A program made the position numbers and the translations under genes. From assembly GCF_024807145.1 (NCBI RefSeq), contig NZ_JANUCA010000005.1, positions 164,864 through 228,863 on the forward strand: 64,000 nucleotides of DNA, in the 5' to 3' direction. Each line of letters starts with the position of its first letter. Within the stretch, counting starts at the first letter, position 1. Shown here in pieces: positions 43,344-53,329 of this stretch. The notes beneath the pieces were generated by a model. That model was not told the origin of the DNA and made no database searches. It saw only the letters and a program-made list of their open reading frames with translations. Source of the stretch: Microbacterium sp. AK031. GTDB lineage: Bacteria; Actinomycetota; Actinomycetes; Actinomycetales; Microbacteriaceae.

Positions 43344-43901
43344 GTGAAGCTTCTCGTCGCCGCCCTCGAATCCGAACTCGTCGCCTTCTCCGGACCACTG
43401 GACGGCTTCGACCGTCTCGTGACCGGACCCGGCAAGCTCAAAGCCACCTACGGCCTGACCCGCGCGCTCGACGCCGGCACCTATGACGAGATCCTCGTGG
43501 TCGGCACCGCCGGCGCCCTCGATCCCGACCTCGATGCCGGCGTGTACGAGATCGACGTCGCCTTTCAGCACGACGTCCGGGACGAAGAAGGCGTGGCCGG
43601 CCAGCACGTCTCGATGCCGCCGCGTATGATCCTCGGCAAAGGCACGACCACCATCGCCACGGGCGACAGCTTCATCGACGACGCGGATGCTGTCGTCGGC
43701 ATCCGCGCACTCGGCGGTCAGCTCGTGGACATGGAGTCATACGCGTACGCCTGGGTCGCGACGCAGTTCGGCGTGCCGATCCGCATCTGGAAGGCGGTGT
43801 CCGACCGCGCCCAGGATGACGCGAACAACACCTGGAACGAAGCCGTCACCGGGTGCAGCCACCAATTGCGCGATCGCGTCCGCGACGAGTTCGGCGTCTA
43901 G
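43344..43901 (+). CDS. Purine nucleoside phosphorylase/MTA-SAH nucleosidase-fold protein
   Basis: 185 aa from the GTG at 43344; GACAAT (43332-43337) is 6 nt before it. Family features: LLVAALESELVAF, VVGTAGALDPDL, DMESYAYAWVATQFGVPIRIWKAVSD, where DMES is the substrate-ribose/catalytic region. The protein is shorter than typical MTA/SAH nucleosidase (about 230 aa), so the activity is likely but unproved. Confidence 0.82.
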   Translation: MKLLVAALESELVAFSGPLDGFDRLVTGPGKLKATYGLTRALDAGTYDEILVVGTAGALDPDLDAGVYEIDVAFQHDVRDEEGVAGQHVSMPPRMILGKGTTTIATGDSFIDDADAVVGIRALGGQLVDMESYAYAWVATQFGVPIRIWKAVSDRAQDDANNTWNEAVTGCSHQLRDRVRDEFGV

Positions 43902-43911
43902 CTGAGCCCGC

Positions 43912-44782
43912 TCACAGAGCGGCGGCCAGTACGGCCGCAAGGCCTTCCCGCAGGTCCCTGACGAAATACTCGGGTACTTCCAGCGACGGGAAATGTCCCC
44001 CGGAATCCGGAAGATTCCAGCGAACGATCTGTCGATACCGCTCCTGCGCCCAGGCCCGAGGAGTGCGCGACTCGATGTCACCGGGATACATGGCGATGGC
44101 CGACGGGACGTCCACTCGAAGATCGGGATCGAGCGAGTGAGGACTCTCGTAATAGATGCGCGCGGCCGACGCACCGGTTCGCGTCAACCAGCGAACTTGT
44201 CCAGAAGCCAGGAGAGAAGCCCGACCGGTGAGTCGACGAGCGAATAGCCGATGGTCTGAGGCCTGGTCGCCTGCTGCTTCGCGTACGCACGGTGATGCTG
44301 CCAGAAATCGCGCGTCTCCTCGGTCCATTCGCGTTCGACCGCCGTCAGAGCATCCGTCGTCATCCCCGGCGGCGCCAGCGCGAACGTCGTGTGGATACCG
44401 AGAACGTGCTCCGGGAAGCTGCCGCCAAGAACCGTGGTGACGTTGCCTCCCCAGTCTCCGCAGTGGGCGACGAACCTGCTGTAGCCCAGCCTTCCCATCA
44501 GCTCCACCCGTGCGGCCGCTATCTTCTCGACGCCCCACCCGGTCTTGGTCGGCTTGTCGCTGTACCCGAACCCCGGCAGTGACGGGACCACGACGTGAAA
44601 CGCGGGTGCGCCGGCGTCTTCAGGATCTGCCAACTCATCGATCACATCGACGAACTCGACGATGCTGCCCGGCCAGCCGTGCGTCAGGATCAGCGGAGTG
44701 GCATCCGCGCGCGCAGGTCATCCAGATCTGCAGCGGACGCGCGGGCTTCGAATGAGTGAACTTCGTCGGTCGAGTGTGGCAT
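43912..44782 (-). pseudogene. Epoxide hydrolase pseudogene, two internal deletions
   Basis: The frame opens at ATG 44782 with a perfect AAGGAGG site (HSTDEVHSFEARASAADLDDLRARM). The EHN domain that should follow is gone; the sequence jumps, in another frame, to TPLILTHGWPGSIVEFV and the alpha/beta core: VAHCGDWGGNVTTV with the nucleophile Asp. A second gap and frameshift occurs at DKF near 44187 before WLTRTGASAARIYYES. The C-terminal His region (DSGGHFPSLEVPE) is intact. The gene must be inactive. Confidence 0.85.
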
Positions 44783-44839
44783 ATGACCTCCTTCGGAAAT
44801 CGTGTCATATGCCTACGACACTCAGAGCGACGAGCCCAT

Positions 44840-45913
44840 TTAGTGCAGCACTGGCGTCTCCGCACCGGCACGCAGGCGCTCAGCGGCGAGCTCTTCCGCA
44901 GCAGCCAGCGGTGTGATCCCGCGCGCCTCGGAGTCGGCGAGGATCCGGCGCACCGTGTCGCCGATGTGCGTCACGCGATCCATGATCTCTGTGCGGGAAC
45001 CCCGCTTCTTGGCCTCGTGATCGAGGTAGATCACGCCGCCGGCGTTCACGACGAAGTCGGGCGCGTACAGGATGCCGCGCGCGGCTAGGCGGTCGGCGCC
45101 GCTGTGCGAGGCGAGCGGGTTGTTCGCGGGCCCGCAGACCGCCGCCGTGTCGAGCGCATCGATGACCTCATCCGTGAGCAGCCCTCCGATACCGGCCGGC
45201 ACGAAGACGTCCGAGGCGACGAGGTGCTCCTCACCGGGCTCCACCCATGTGGCGCCGAGTTCCCCGGCGAGGTGACGGCGCTCGGGGTTGACATCGGTGA
45301 CTGTCAGCAGCGCACCTTCCGCGGAGAGCCGCACGGCGAGACGTCCGCCGACCTGGCCGAGCCCCGAGATCGTGATCCGCCGGCCTGCGACATCTGCTGA
45401 GCCGGTCGTGCGCTCCAGCACAGCACGCAGCGATTCATAGACGCCGAGGCTCGTGGGTCCGGCCGGCTCGCCCGATCCGCCGGATGCATCCGGAAGACCG
45501 ACGACGTGTGTCGTCCGCTCGGCGACGACCGCCATGTCATCCATGGTCGATCCGACGTCCTCCGCCGTCCGGTACAGCCCGTCAAAGGACTCCACGGCAT
45601 CGCCGAGATCGAGGAACGCGGCACGGCGCCGCTCGGCGTCGAGCACAGTGCCCGTCTCCATCCGGATGACGGCCTTGCCGCCACCGGCATCGAGCCCAGC
45701 GGTCGCGTTCTTCAACGTCATCGCGGCAGAGAGCCGCAGGGCATCGCCGAGAGCGTCGCTCCAATGCGGGTACGTCCACAGTCTCGCACCGCCGAGCGCT
45801 GAGCCGAGCACAGACGAGTGCAGAGCCACGGCGATGAACAGGCCGCTGCGTCGGCCTGTGATCACCTCCACGCGTTCGTGGGTGAAATCGGGCAGGGGCA
45901 GGGTGTGCGTCAT
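44840..45913 (-). CDS. Leucine/valine-type amino acid dehydrogenase
   Basis: 357 aa from the ATG at 45913 (AGAGGA upstream). The catalytic lysine is in LKNATAGLDAGGGKAVI, and a Rossmann fold carries ITISGLGQVGGRLAVRLSAEG. The pattern matches the Glu/Leu/Phe/Val dehydrogenase superfamily, short form (about 360 aa: leucine, valine or phenylalanine dehydrogenase). It interconverts branched-chain amino acids and their 2-oxo acids with NAD. It is not linked in an operon to the ABC importer. Confidence 0.9.
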   Translation of the reverse strand: MTHTLPLPDFTHERVEVITGRRSGLFIAVALHSSVLGSALGGARLWTYPHWSDALGDALRLSAAMTLKNATAGLDAGGGKAVIRMETGTVLDAERRRAAFLDLGDAVESFDGLYRTAEDVGSTMDDMAVVAERTTHVVGLPDASGGSGEPAGPTSLGVYESLRAVLERTTGSADVAGRRITISGLGQVGGRLAVRLSAEGALLTVTDVNPERRHLAGELGATWVEPGEEHLVASDVFVPAGIGGLLTDEVIDALDTAAVCGPANNPLASHSGADRLAARGILYAPDFVVNAGGVIYLDHEAKKRGSRTEIMDRVTHIGDTVRRILADSEARGITPLAAAEELAAERLRAGAETPVLH

Positions 45914-46012
45914 CGCATCCTCTTTCGGCGGGCCTTGTGGGCGCGGCTGTGGGTGCCGCGTGATTACGGCATCCACCTCCATTGCACCACCAACTGCGCC
46001 CCCGGGCAACAG

Positions 46013-46513
46013 TCAGACGGTCGGCTGCACCAGCGCGGCGTACTCGCGGCTCATGGGAGCGTGGATCGTCTCGAAATCCTCCAGCGTCGGCATCCGATCG
46101 GCGTGAACCGCGGCGACGAGTCTGTCGAGGTACCACTCCCAGCCGGGACCGGTCTGCTCGAGCGTCTCAGCGTCGACATCCTCCTGCGTCAGCACCAGTG
46201 TGGTCGTCCCGTCGACCGCGGTGAGCTCGGCCGTCAGACTCCAGGTGCCGTACTCGTCGGTCACGCGGACGGACAGCGCCTTCGGCGGTTCGCATCGCCG
46301 GATCTCGTACGGTACCGCCGGCATCGGCTCGGCTTCGGCGTTCATCGCCACCGAGACCGTTCCGGTGGATGGGTCTCCGGTCCACGTGCCGAACCAGCGG
46401 CTCAAACGGTCGGATTCCGCGATACTCGCCCACACGTCGTCGATCGTGGTCTTGAACTGCCGCGTCAGCACCAGAGTGTGCTGAGTGCCGTCGAATCGTC
46501 CTGTCAGGGTCAT
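46013..46513 (-). CDS. SRPBCC (AHSA1-type) protein
   Basis: 166 aa. START-like fold with the AHSA1 pattern: RQFKTTIDDVWASIAESDRLSRWFGTW and PGWEWYLDRLVAAVH. Such proteins bind hydrophobic ligands and are regularly co-transcribed with ArsR regulators; the ligand is unknown. The start overlaps the arsR stop by 4 nt. Confidence 0.88.
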   Translation of the reverse strand: MTLTGRFDGTQHTLVLTRQFKTTIDDVWASIAESDRLSRWFGTWTGDPSTGTVSVAMNAEAEPMPAVPYEIRRCEPPKALSVRVTDEYGTWSLTAELTAVDGTTTLVLTQEDVDAETLEQTGPGWEWYLDRLVAAVHADRMPTLEDFETIHAPMSREYAALVQPTV

Positions 46514-46884
46514 GCGATGTCCTCCTTCGAATGGGCGCTGTTCGATGTGGACTCACTGCGTCTGCGATCTCGTGCGGCTCGGTGAACCTCGGTGTCGAGG
46601 GCGTCGAGATGATGGGCCGTGATGGGGGCTCGGTCGATCGTCAGCGCGCGCAGCAGCTCGTCCACCGCAGCCAACGGTTCGACAGCGATCGCGTAGTGCC
46701 GTTCTCGTCCGCTGACCTCGGCACGGACCAGACCGGCATCGCTCAGGATACGCAGGTGCTTGCTGATCGCCGGGCGCGAGATCGATTGATCAGCCGCGAG
46801 GTCGACCACGCGCGCGGGGCCACGGACGAGTCGCCGCAGCAGCTCGCGCCTGACCGGGTCAGCGATCGCTCCGAATACATCCAC
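46510..46884 (-). CDS. ArsR-family regulator
   Basis: 124 aa. The winged helix is MDVFGAIADPVRRELLRRLVRGPARVVDLAADQSISRPAISKHLRILSDAGLVRAEVSGRERHYAI. No metal-binding Cys box (ELCVC) is present, so it is a non-metal ArsR of the type paired with AHSA1 proteins. It is preceded by a large perfect palindrome, an obvious operator. Confidence 0.92.
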   Translation of the reverse strand: MDVFGAIADPVRRELLRRLVRGPARVVDLAADQSISRPAISKHLRILSDAGLVRAEVSGRERHYAIAVEPLAAVDELLRALTIDRAPITAHHLDALDTEVHRAARDRRRSESTSNSAHSKEDIA

Positions 46885-46918
46885 GACAGAACGGTAACCG
46901 ATTGGTTACCGTTCTGTC
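46885..46918. promoter_or_regulatory. 34-bp perfect palindrome: ArsR operator
   Basis: Arms of 15 nt, GACAGAACGGTAACC and its exact complement, surround the 4-nt centre GATT. A promoter fits inside it on the minus strand: TAGACA (46920-46915), 18 nt, TACCGT (46896-46891). The palindrome ends directly before the arsR ATG. No T run follows, so a terminator is less likely. Confidence 0.8.
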
Positions 46919-46937
46919 TACCCTGTGCGCTCGGCGA

Positions 46938-48461
46938 TCAGCGCTGGCGCTTCTCCCGCACGCGCATGTTGATCACGATCGGAGTGCCGTCGAACTCGTA
47001 CAGCTCGCGCAGGCGGCGCTGGATGAAGCGGCGGTAGCCCGGGTCCAGGAAGCCCGTCGTGAACAGCACGAACGTCGGCGGGCGCGTCGACGCCTGCGTG
47101 CCGAACAGGATGCGCGGCTGCTTTCCGCCACGCAGCGGGTGCGGGTGCTCGGCGACGAGCTCGGAGATGAAGGCGTTGAACTTGCCCGTCGGGATGCGGC
47201 GATCCCAGTTCTCCAGCGCCGTCTCGAGCGCGGGCACCAGCTTGTCGAAGTGACGACCGGTCTTCGCCGAGATGTTCACCCGCGGAGCCCAAGCGACGTG
47301 AGCGAGGTCCTGCTCGATCTCGCGCTCCAGGTAGCGGCGGCGATCCGCGTTCTCCAGGTCGATATCGTTCAGGCGATCCCACTTGTTGAACGCCAGCACG
47401 AGGGCCCGGCCGGATTCCAGCACGAGGTCGATGATGCGCACGTCCTGCTCACTGATCGTCTCCGAGACGTCGAGGACGACGACGGCGACCTCGGCGCGCT
47501 CCAGCGCTGCTGACGTGCGCAGCGATGCATAGAAGTCCGCGCCCTGCGACAGGTGCACACGACGGCGGATGCCGGCGGTGTCGACCAGGCGCCACAGCTT
47601 GCCGCCGAGTTCGACGACCGTGTCGACCGGGTCACGGGTGGTGCCGGCCAGCTCGTTGACGACCACGCGCTCTTCGCCGGCAGCCTTGTTCAGCAGCGAC
47701 GACTTGCCGACGTTCGGGCGTCCGAGGATCGCGACCCGACGCGGACCGCCGATCTCGTACTTCGCCACCGACGAGATGGACGGCAGCTTCTCGAGCACGG
47801 CATCCAGCAGATCGGCCACTCCGCGGCCGTGCACGGCCGAGGTCGGGTACGGCTGGCCGAGACCGAGGCTCCACAGGGAAGCGATCTCCGGCTCCTGACG
47901 GGCATCGTCGATCTTGTTGGCGACGAGAAAAACCGTCTTGCCACTCTTGCGCAGCAGCTTCACGACGTGCTCGTCGGTGGAGGTGGGCCCCACCATCGCG
48001 TCGACGACGAACAGCACGACGTCCGAAAGGTCGATCGCGACTTCGGCCTGGGCAGCGACCGCGCGGTCGATGCCCTTCGCGTCCGGCTCCCACCCGCCGG
48101 TGTCGACCAACGAGAAGCGCCGGTCGTTCCATTCGCCCTTGTACGTCACGCGGTCGCGGGTGACGCCGGGGGTGTCCTCGACGACGGCCTCACGGCGCCC
48201 GAGGATGCGGTTCACGAGGGCGGACTTGCCCACGTTCGGGCGTCCGACGATCGCGACGACAGGAAGCGCAGGCAGGAACTCGATCCCACCCTCCCCCTGC
48301 GTGATGCCGGCCAGCAGCGCGGCGTCATCCTCATCCAGGTCGTAGTCGGCGAGACCGGCGCGCAGAGCCTCAGCACGCTGTTCGGCGAGTTGCTCGTCGA
48401 GCTCGTCCATCTTCTCGGCGAGGCGGTCGGGACCGCCTTCGTATTCTTCTTCAGCGGCCAT
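46938..48461 (-). CDS. der: GTPase Der (EngA)
   Basis: 507 aa with two tandem GTPase domains: the first G1 is [13 protein letters not shown], the second [13 protein letters not shown]; a KH-like domain follows to the end. An acidic N-terminal extension of about 65 residues precedes the first domain. Der is essential for 50S assembly. It overlaps cmk by 11 nt and ends a long operon that runs parA-scpA-scpB-rluB-tyrA-cmk-der. Confidence 0.96.
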   Translation of the reverse strand: MAAEEEYEGGPDRLAEKMDELDEQLAEQRAEALRAGLADYDLDEDDAALLAGITQGEGGIEFLPALPVVAIVGRPNVGKSALVNRILGRREAVVEDTPGVTRDRVTYKGEWNDRRFSLVDTGGWEPDAKGIDRAVAAQAEVAIDLSDVVLFVVDAMVGPTSTDEHVVKLLRKSGKTVFLVANKIDDARQEPEIASLWSLGLGQPYPTSAVHGRGVADLLDAVLEKLPSISSVAKYEIGGPRRVAILGRPNVGKSSLLNKAAGEERVVVNELAGTTRDPVDTVVELGGKLWRLVDTAGIRRRVHLSQGADFYASLRTSAALERAEVAVVVLDVSETISEQDVRIIDLVLESGRALVLAFNKWDRLNDIDLENADRRRYLEREIEQDLAHVAWAPRVNISAKTGRHFDKLVPALETALENWDRRIPTGKFNAFISELVAEHPHPLRGGKQPRILFGTQASTRPPTFVLFTTGFLDPGYRRFIQRRLRELYEFDGTPIVINMRVREKRQR

Positions 48462-49128
48462 GTTCCGCTCCTTGCTTTCGTTCGATCACCGCGAGTACGG
48501 CGTCGATGGTCTGTGGGAAATCGAGGTGCGTCGAATCGACGACCTCCACGCCTTCTGCGGCGTTGAGGAAGTCGACGACAGCGCTGTCCGAGGCGTCACG
48601 CTTGTGCAGCGCTTCGGCCACGACAGCGGCGTTCTCGCCGGCGAGTTCGCCGGCGCGTCTGGCCGCCCGCACCTCAGGGGCGGCGGTGAGAAGTATGCGC
48701 ACCGGCGCGTCAGGCGCGACCACTGTCGTGATGTCGCGTCCTTCCACTATGACGGCCGGGTAAGAGGCCGCCGCCACCAGCGAGCGGAAGTATATGTTGA
48801 CCTGCTCGCGCACGGCGGGCACACGGGCGACGCCGCTGACCGCTTCGGACACCCGCGGCTCGCGGATCGCGGCAGTGATGTCGCTGTCACCGATCGCGAC
48901 GGTGCGGTCGTCGGGGTCCAGACCGAGACGAAGATCGAAATCGGATGCCGCGGCGACGACCGCATCGGCGTCATCCGTTTCGGCGCCGCGGTCGAGGACG
49001 TGCCAGGCGAGCGCACGGTAGGCAGCGCCGGTGTCGAGGTATCCGTAGCGGCGCGAACGGGCGACGGCCTTCGAGACGCTCGACTTGCCCGAACCGGCCG
49101 GCCCGTCGATCGCGATGAATTCACTCAT
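48451..49128 (-). CDS. cmk: Cytidylate kinase
   Basis: 225 aa from the ATG at 49128. The P loop is [19 protein letters not shown]; the body has [13 protein letters not shown], the CMP-binding region [21 protein letters not shown], and [24 protein letters not shown]. It phosphorylates CMP and dCMP. It overlaps tyrA by 8 nt upstream and der downstream. Confidence 0.96.
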   Translation of the reverse strand: MSEFIAIDGPAGSGKSSVSKAVARSRRYGYLDTGAAYRALAWHVLDRGAETDDADAVVAAASDFDLRLGLDPDDRTVAIGDSDITAAIREPRVSEAVSGVARVPAVREQVNIYFRSLVAAASYPAVIVEGRDITTVVAPDAPVRILLTAAPEVRAARRAGELAGENAAVVAEALHKRDASDSAVVDFLNAAEGVEVVDSTHLDFPQTIDAVLAVIERKQGAEHGR

Positions 49129-50245
49129 TGGTCGCTCCTGCAATGCGCCATCCGCGCTCCTGCAGCCCGTCGATCGCACCGCGCAGCGCGGCCGGGGCCA
49201 CGCTGATCTCTGCGAGGCCGAACTGCGCGCCTGGCGAATGCTCCAGGCGCAGATCTTCCACGTTCACTCCGAGCTCGCCGAGCTCCCCGAACAGGCGGCC
49301 GAGCTGGCCGGCCCTGTCGTCGACCATGACGACGAGCTGCTCGAACTTCCGGTTCTGCCCGTGCTTGCCCGGCAGCCGCTCCACGCCGTCGTTGCCCTGG
49401 CGGATCGACTCGGCGACAATTCGCCTCGCACCCGGCTCATCGGGCGCGCGCAGCGCATCCGACACCTCTCTGAGGTCGGCAGCGAGTGCATCGAGGATCT
49501 CCACGACCGGCTGCGCGTTGGCCCCGAGGATCTGCACCCACAGCTCAGGGGCGGATGCCGCGATGCGCGTCGTATCGCGCACACCCTGTCCGGCGAGGCG
49601 CAGCGCGCCCTCGTCTGCCGTCGCGAATCGTCCGGCCAGCAGGCTCGCCACGACCTGTGGCACGTGCGAGGTGAGTGCGACCGAGCTGTCGTGCTCCTCG
49701 GGGGTCATCTCCAGCGGCATCGCCCCGACATCGAGGGCCAGCGACTCGACGAGGGCGAGGTCGGCAGCACGCGTCTCCTGATCACGGCAGACGACCCATG
49801 GGCGTCCGATGAACAGATCGGCTCGTGCCGAGATCGCTCCTCCGCGCTCGCGTCCGGCGAGCGGGTGCGAGCCGATGTAACGGGTGGTGTCGACGCCGCG
49901 CTCCTTCAGCGCACGGAAGGGCTCGAGTTTGACGCTCGCGACGTCGGTCACGACCCCCTGCGGGAATCGGTCGAGCTCTGCTTGGATGACGTCGGCTGTG
50001 ACGTCCGGCGGCACGGACACGACGATGAGCGCCGGAGCGTCGTCTTCGCGCTCGACGCGTCCTGCGCCGTAGTCGATCGCGAGACGCAGCTGAGCAGGCG
50101 AAGTGTCCGACAGCACGACGTCGATGCCCTTGGCGCGCAGTGCGAGCCCGATGCTCGCGCCGAGCAGACCGGCGCCGACGATGCGGACCGTCCCCGAGAG
50201 CCGCGGCGCGATGCCGCTGCCATTGGTTCTGGCCGTGTCGCTCAC
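49121..50245 (-). CDS. tyrA: Prephenate dehydrogenase
   Basis: 374 aa. N-terminal NAD fold (VRIVGAGLLGASIGLALRAKG), prephenate-binding motif YIGSHPLAGRERGG, and a C-terminal ACT-like region (VVMVDDRAGQLGRLFGELGELGVNVEDLRLEH) that probably binds tyrosine. It makes 4-hydroxyphenylpyruvate for tyrosine. The start overlaps the rluB stop by 4 nt. Confidence 0.95.
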   Translation of the reverse strand: MSDTARTNGSGIAPRLSGTVRIVGAGLLGASIGLALRAKGIDVVLSDTSPAQLRLAIDYGAGRVEREDDAPALIVVSVPPDVTADVIQAELDRFPQGVVTDVASVKLEPFRALKERGVDTTRYIGSHPLAGRERGGAISARADLFIGRPWVVCRDQETRAADLALVESLALDVGAMPLEMTPEEHDSSVALTSHVPQVVASLLAGRFATADEGALRLAGQGVRDTTRIAASAPELWVQILGANAQPVVEILDALAADLREVSDALRAPDEPGARRIVAESIRQGNDGVERLPGKHGQNRKFEQLVVMVDDRAGQLGRLFGELGELGVNVEDLRLEHSPGAQFGLAEISVAPAALRGAIDGLQERGWRIAGATNE

Positions 50246-51054
50246 TCGGTCTCCTGGACGTCTCCCGGCGTGGCGTCCGCAGGGGAATCATGGCGCGCGA
50301 GAGTCAACAGCGCACCACGTTCGATTTTACTCAGTTCTCGCGTCTTCCCCGCAGGGAGCGTTCCCAGGTGGAGCGGGCCGAACTGGCGGCGGACGAGTTC
50401 AGTGACCGGGTGGCCGACGGCGGCCATCATCCGGCGCACGATCCGATTGCGTCCGGAGTGCAGGGTGAGCTCTACCAAGCTCGATTCCGAACCGACCTTC
50501 GAAGTGTCGAGCAGTCGCGCTTTGTCCGCCTTGATCGGACCGTCCTCCAGGTCGAACCCCTTCGTCAGCTTCGCGATCGTCTGAGCCGTCACGATGCCCT
50601 CGACCTTCGCGATGTAGACCTTGGTGACGCCGAACGACGGATGCGCGAGAACATGCGCGAGCTCGCCGTCGTTGGTGAGGATGAGCAGGCCACTGGTCTC
50701 GGCATCCAGTCGACCGACGTTGTAGAGCCGCTCCTCGTAGTCCTCCGTGAAACGGCGGAGGTCCGGCCGTCCGTTCTCATCCTTCATGGTGCTGACAACG
50801 CCGGTGGGCTTGTTCAGCATGACGTAGCGCTTGGAGACGTCGAGCTGGATCGCGGTCCCGTCGACGTCGACCAGGTCGGTCTCGGGGTCGATGCGCCGGC
50901 CGAGCTCTTCCACGACCACGCCGTTGACGCGGATACGTCCTTCGACGATGTACTGCTCCACCACCCGCCGGGATGCGACGCCCGCAGCGGCGAGCACCTT
51001 CTGCAGTCGCACGCCCTCCGGCGCGGTTGGCGAGTCGGTCGGGTTGTCAGTCAT
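50242..51054 (-). CDS. rluB: Ribosomal large-subunit pseudouridine synthase B-type
   Basis: 270 aa. S4 domain first (VRLQKVLAAAGVASRRVVEQYIVEGRIRVNGVV), then the RluB/RsuA catalytic domain with Asp in VGRLDAETSGLLILTNDGELAH and HSGRNRIVRRMMAAVGHPV. It modifies 23S rRNA. Overlaps scpB and tyrA by 4 nt each. Confidence 0.95.
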   Translation of the reverse strand: MTDNPTDSPTAPEGVRLQKVLAAAGVASRRVVEQYIVEGRIRVNGVVVEELGRRIDPETDLVDVDGTAIQLDVSKRYVMLNKPTGVVSTMKDENGRPDLRRFTEDYEERLYNVGRLDAETSGLLILTNDGELAHVLAHPSFGVTKVYIAKVEGIVTAQTIAKLTKGFDLEDGPIKADKARLLDTSKVGSESSLVELTLHSGRNRIVRRMMAAVGHPVTELVRRQFGPLHLGTLPAGKTRELSKIERGALLTLARHDSPADATPGDVQETE

Positions 51055-51641
51055 CGTATGGTTCCTTCTTCGAATCCGTCTGCCCCATCGTCGAGCAATG
51101 GAGAGATCGGGGGCAGCTCGTCGAGCGAGTTGATGCCGAGGTTCTGCAGCAGCGCGTCTGTGGTGCCGTAGTTGATGGCGCCGGTCTCTGAATCGGCGAA
51201 CAGTTCGGTGATGAGTCCTCGCGCGAGCAGTGTGCGCACGACGGAGTCGACGTTCACCGCGCGGATCGACGCCACCTGACTACGGGTGACCGGCTGTTTG
51301 TACGCGATCACCGCGAGCGTCTCGAGGGCCGCCTGTGAAAGGCGAGCCGGGGCTTGACCGCCGACGAACTCGGCGACCAGCGCGTCGTGATCGTCTCGCA
51401 CGTACAGCCGCCAGCCACCGCCGACCTCACGCAGCTCGAATCCGCGGCGAGGGCCATGGCCGTTGCCGTCGTAGTCCTCGACGAGCGTTTCGATGGCCTG
51501 CCGTACGGCGGGTACCGGGGCGGCGACCGCCGCCGCGAGAGCGACGAGGCCGAGCGGCTCATCGATGATCAGCAGGATCGCCTCGAGCTTCTCGGTCAGT
51601 GGCGTCTCGGTCACGGTGTCGACAGGCGTCTCATCGGTCAT
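51051..51641 (-). CDS. scpB: Segregation and condensation protein B
   Basis: 196 aa from the ATG at 51641, inside the scpA end. Two winged helices with the family core ARLSQAALETLAVIAYKQPVTRSQVASIRAVNVDSVVRTLLARGLI. ScpB dimers bind ScpA in the SMC condensin complex. Confidence 0.95.
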   Translation of the reverse strand: MTDETPVDTVTETPLTEKLEAILLIIDEPLGLVALAAAVAAPVPAVRQAIETLVEDYDGNGHGPRRGFELREVGGGWRLYVRDDHDALVAEFVGGQAPARLSQAALETLAVIAYKQPVTRSQVASIRAVNVDSVVRTLLARGLITELFADSETGAINYGTTDALLQNLGINSLDELPPISPLLDDGADGFEEGTIR

Positions 51642-52455
51642 AATCGGCCCCCAGGCTCGCAAGTGTCTCGTCCGACCAGGAGTCGGCGGCCCAGCGCAGC
51701 GTCAGCTCGCCGAGCGGTTCCAGTTGTTCGAAGGACAGCGCCGCGTGCCGGTACAGCTCGAGCACGGAGATGAATCGCGCGACCACGATGCCCGGCTCCG
51801 TGGAGCCGGCGATCAGCTCGCGGAACGTCAGGGATTCGGCGCTGCGCAGCAGCGTCACCACGATCGCCGCCTGCTCCCGGATGCTGACCAGTGGAGCGTG
51901 GAGGTGATCGAGCCCGACGCTGGGGATCTCCTTGGGCGCGAAAGCGAGCAGCGCGATGGCCGCGAAGTCGTCCGCGCTGAGTGTCCACACCAGCTCCGGC
52001 GTCCGAGCGCGGTGCTTCTCATCCAGACGCACGGCCCGCACATGGCGGCGATCCTCACGTTGCAGACAGCGCGCGAACCAGGTGGAGACCTCCTTGAACG
52101 CGCGGTACTGCAGCAGACGGGCGAACAGCAGGTCACGCGCTTCGAGCAGAGCGACGGCCTCGGCATCGACGAGCTCGCCCTGCGGCAGGAGCCCGGCGAC
52201 CTTCATGTCGAGCAGCGTCGCTGCGACGACGAGGAACTCGGATGCCTGGTCGAGCTCCTTATCGTCGCCGTCGATCTCTTTCAGGTATGCGATGAACTCG
52301 TTCGTCACCGCGCTGAGCGACACCTCGGTGATGTCCATCTCGTGCTTCGAGATGAGATTGAGGAGGAGGTCGAATGGGCCGTCGAAGTTCGTCAGCGAGA
52401 CGCGGAACCCAGAATCGGACTCAACAGGCTCAATCGGTTCAAGCGACGGCGCCAC
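51631..52455 (-). CDS. scpA: Segregation and condensation protein A
   Basis: 274 aa from the GTG at 52455, which overlaps the parA end by 17 nt. The family start FRVSLTNFDGPFDLLLNLISKHEMDITEVSLSAVTNEFIAYL is the SMC-binding helix; the C-terminal winged helix (TLRWAADSWSDETLASL) is present. ScpA is the kleisin of the SMC complex. Confidence 0.95.
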   Translation of the reverse strand: MAPSLEPIEPVESDSGFRVSLTNFDGPFDLLLNLISKHEMDITEVSLSAVTNEFIAYLKEIDGDDKELDQASEFLVVAATLLDMKVAGLLPQGELVDAEAVALLEARDLLFARLLQYRAFKEVSTWFARCLQREDRRHVRAVRLDEKHRARTPELVWTLSADDFAAIALLAFAPKEIPSVGLDHLHAPLVSIREQAAIVVTLLRSAESLTFRELIAGSTEPGIVVARFISVLELYRHAALSFEQLEPLGELTLRWAADSWSDETLASLGADYDR

Positions 52456-53329
52456 GGGCGACCAGCTCCCGCGCCAGTCGCAGGTACGCCTGTGCGGCGG
52501 CATGCTCCGGCGCGAATTCGGTGATGGGCACCCCTGACACCGATGCGTCGGGGAACTTCACGGTGCGACCGATCACGGTCTCCAGCACGTCGTCGCCGAA
52601 TGCCTCGACGACGCGCTCCAGCACCTCACGCGAATGCAGTGTGCGCGCGTCGTACATCGTGGCGAGGAGCCCGTCGAGCTTGATGTCGGGGTTGAGGCGA
52701 TCGCGCACCTTCTCGATCGTCTCGATGAGCAGTGCCACACCACGCAGGGCGAAGAACTCGCACTCCAGCGGGATGAGCACGCCGTGGCTCGCAGTCAGTG
52801 CGTTCACCGTGAGCAGACCGAGGGAAGGCTGGCAGTCGATCAGGATGACGTCGTACTCCGCCGCCACCTGTCGCAGCACGCGCGCCAGGATCGTCTCACG
52901 GGCGACCTCGTTGACCAGGTGCACCTCGGCGGCCGACAGGTCGATGTTCGCGGGAAGGACGTCGAGCCCTTCCACGCCGCTGGGCACGATGACATCGTGC
53001 ACGTCGCGCTTCGTGTCGAGAAGTAGGTCATAGATCGTGGGAACGTCATGAGTCTGGATGCCGAGACCTGCGGAGAGCGCACCCTGCGGGTCGAAATCGA
53101 CGGCGAGCACCTTGCGGCCGTACTCGGCGAACGCCGCGGCAAGGTTGATCGACGTGGTCGTCTTGCCGACCCCGCCCTTCTGGTTGCACAGTGCGATGAT
53201 GCGAGCAGGGCCGTGCGAGTCGAGCGGAACGGGTGTGGCAAAGCCGTGGTACGGACGCCCAGTGGGTCCCATCGGGGTGTCGCCGACGTTCGACGTCTTG
53301 CCCTTGGACTTCGCCACTTTCTGAGCCAC
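52439..53329 (-). CDS. ParA-family ATPase
   Basis: 296 aa, GTG start with AGGAGAAT upstream. A deviant Walker A (CNQKGGVGKTTTSINLAAAFA), Walker A' (VLAVDFDPQG) and Walker B (YDVILIDCQPSLGLLTVNAL) are intact. A basic 45-residue N-terminal tail precedes. It is the ParA-like protein that heads the scpA-scpB operon in actinobacteria, and is distinct from the oriC-linked ParA/Soj. Confidence 0.92.
   Translation of the reverse strand: MAQKVAKSKGKTSNVGDTPMGPTGRPYHGFATPVPLDSHGPARIIALCNQKGGVGKTTTSINLAAAFAEYGRKVLAVDFDPQGALSAGLGIQTHDVPTIYDLLLDTKRDVHDVIVPSGVEGLDVLPANIDLSAAEVHLVNEVARETILARVLRQVAAEYDVILIDCQPSLGLLTVNALTASHGVLIPLECEFFALRGVALLIETIEKVRDRLNPDIKLDGLLATMYDARTLHSREVLERVVEAFGDDVLETVIGRTVKFPDASVSGVPITEFAPEHAAAQAYLRLARELVARGAVA

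Noticed and set aside
46885..46918. Palindrome as a terminator of der
   Set aside because: No T run follows, it contains promoter hexamers, and it abuts the arsR start; an operator fits better.
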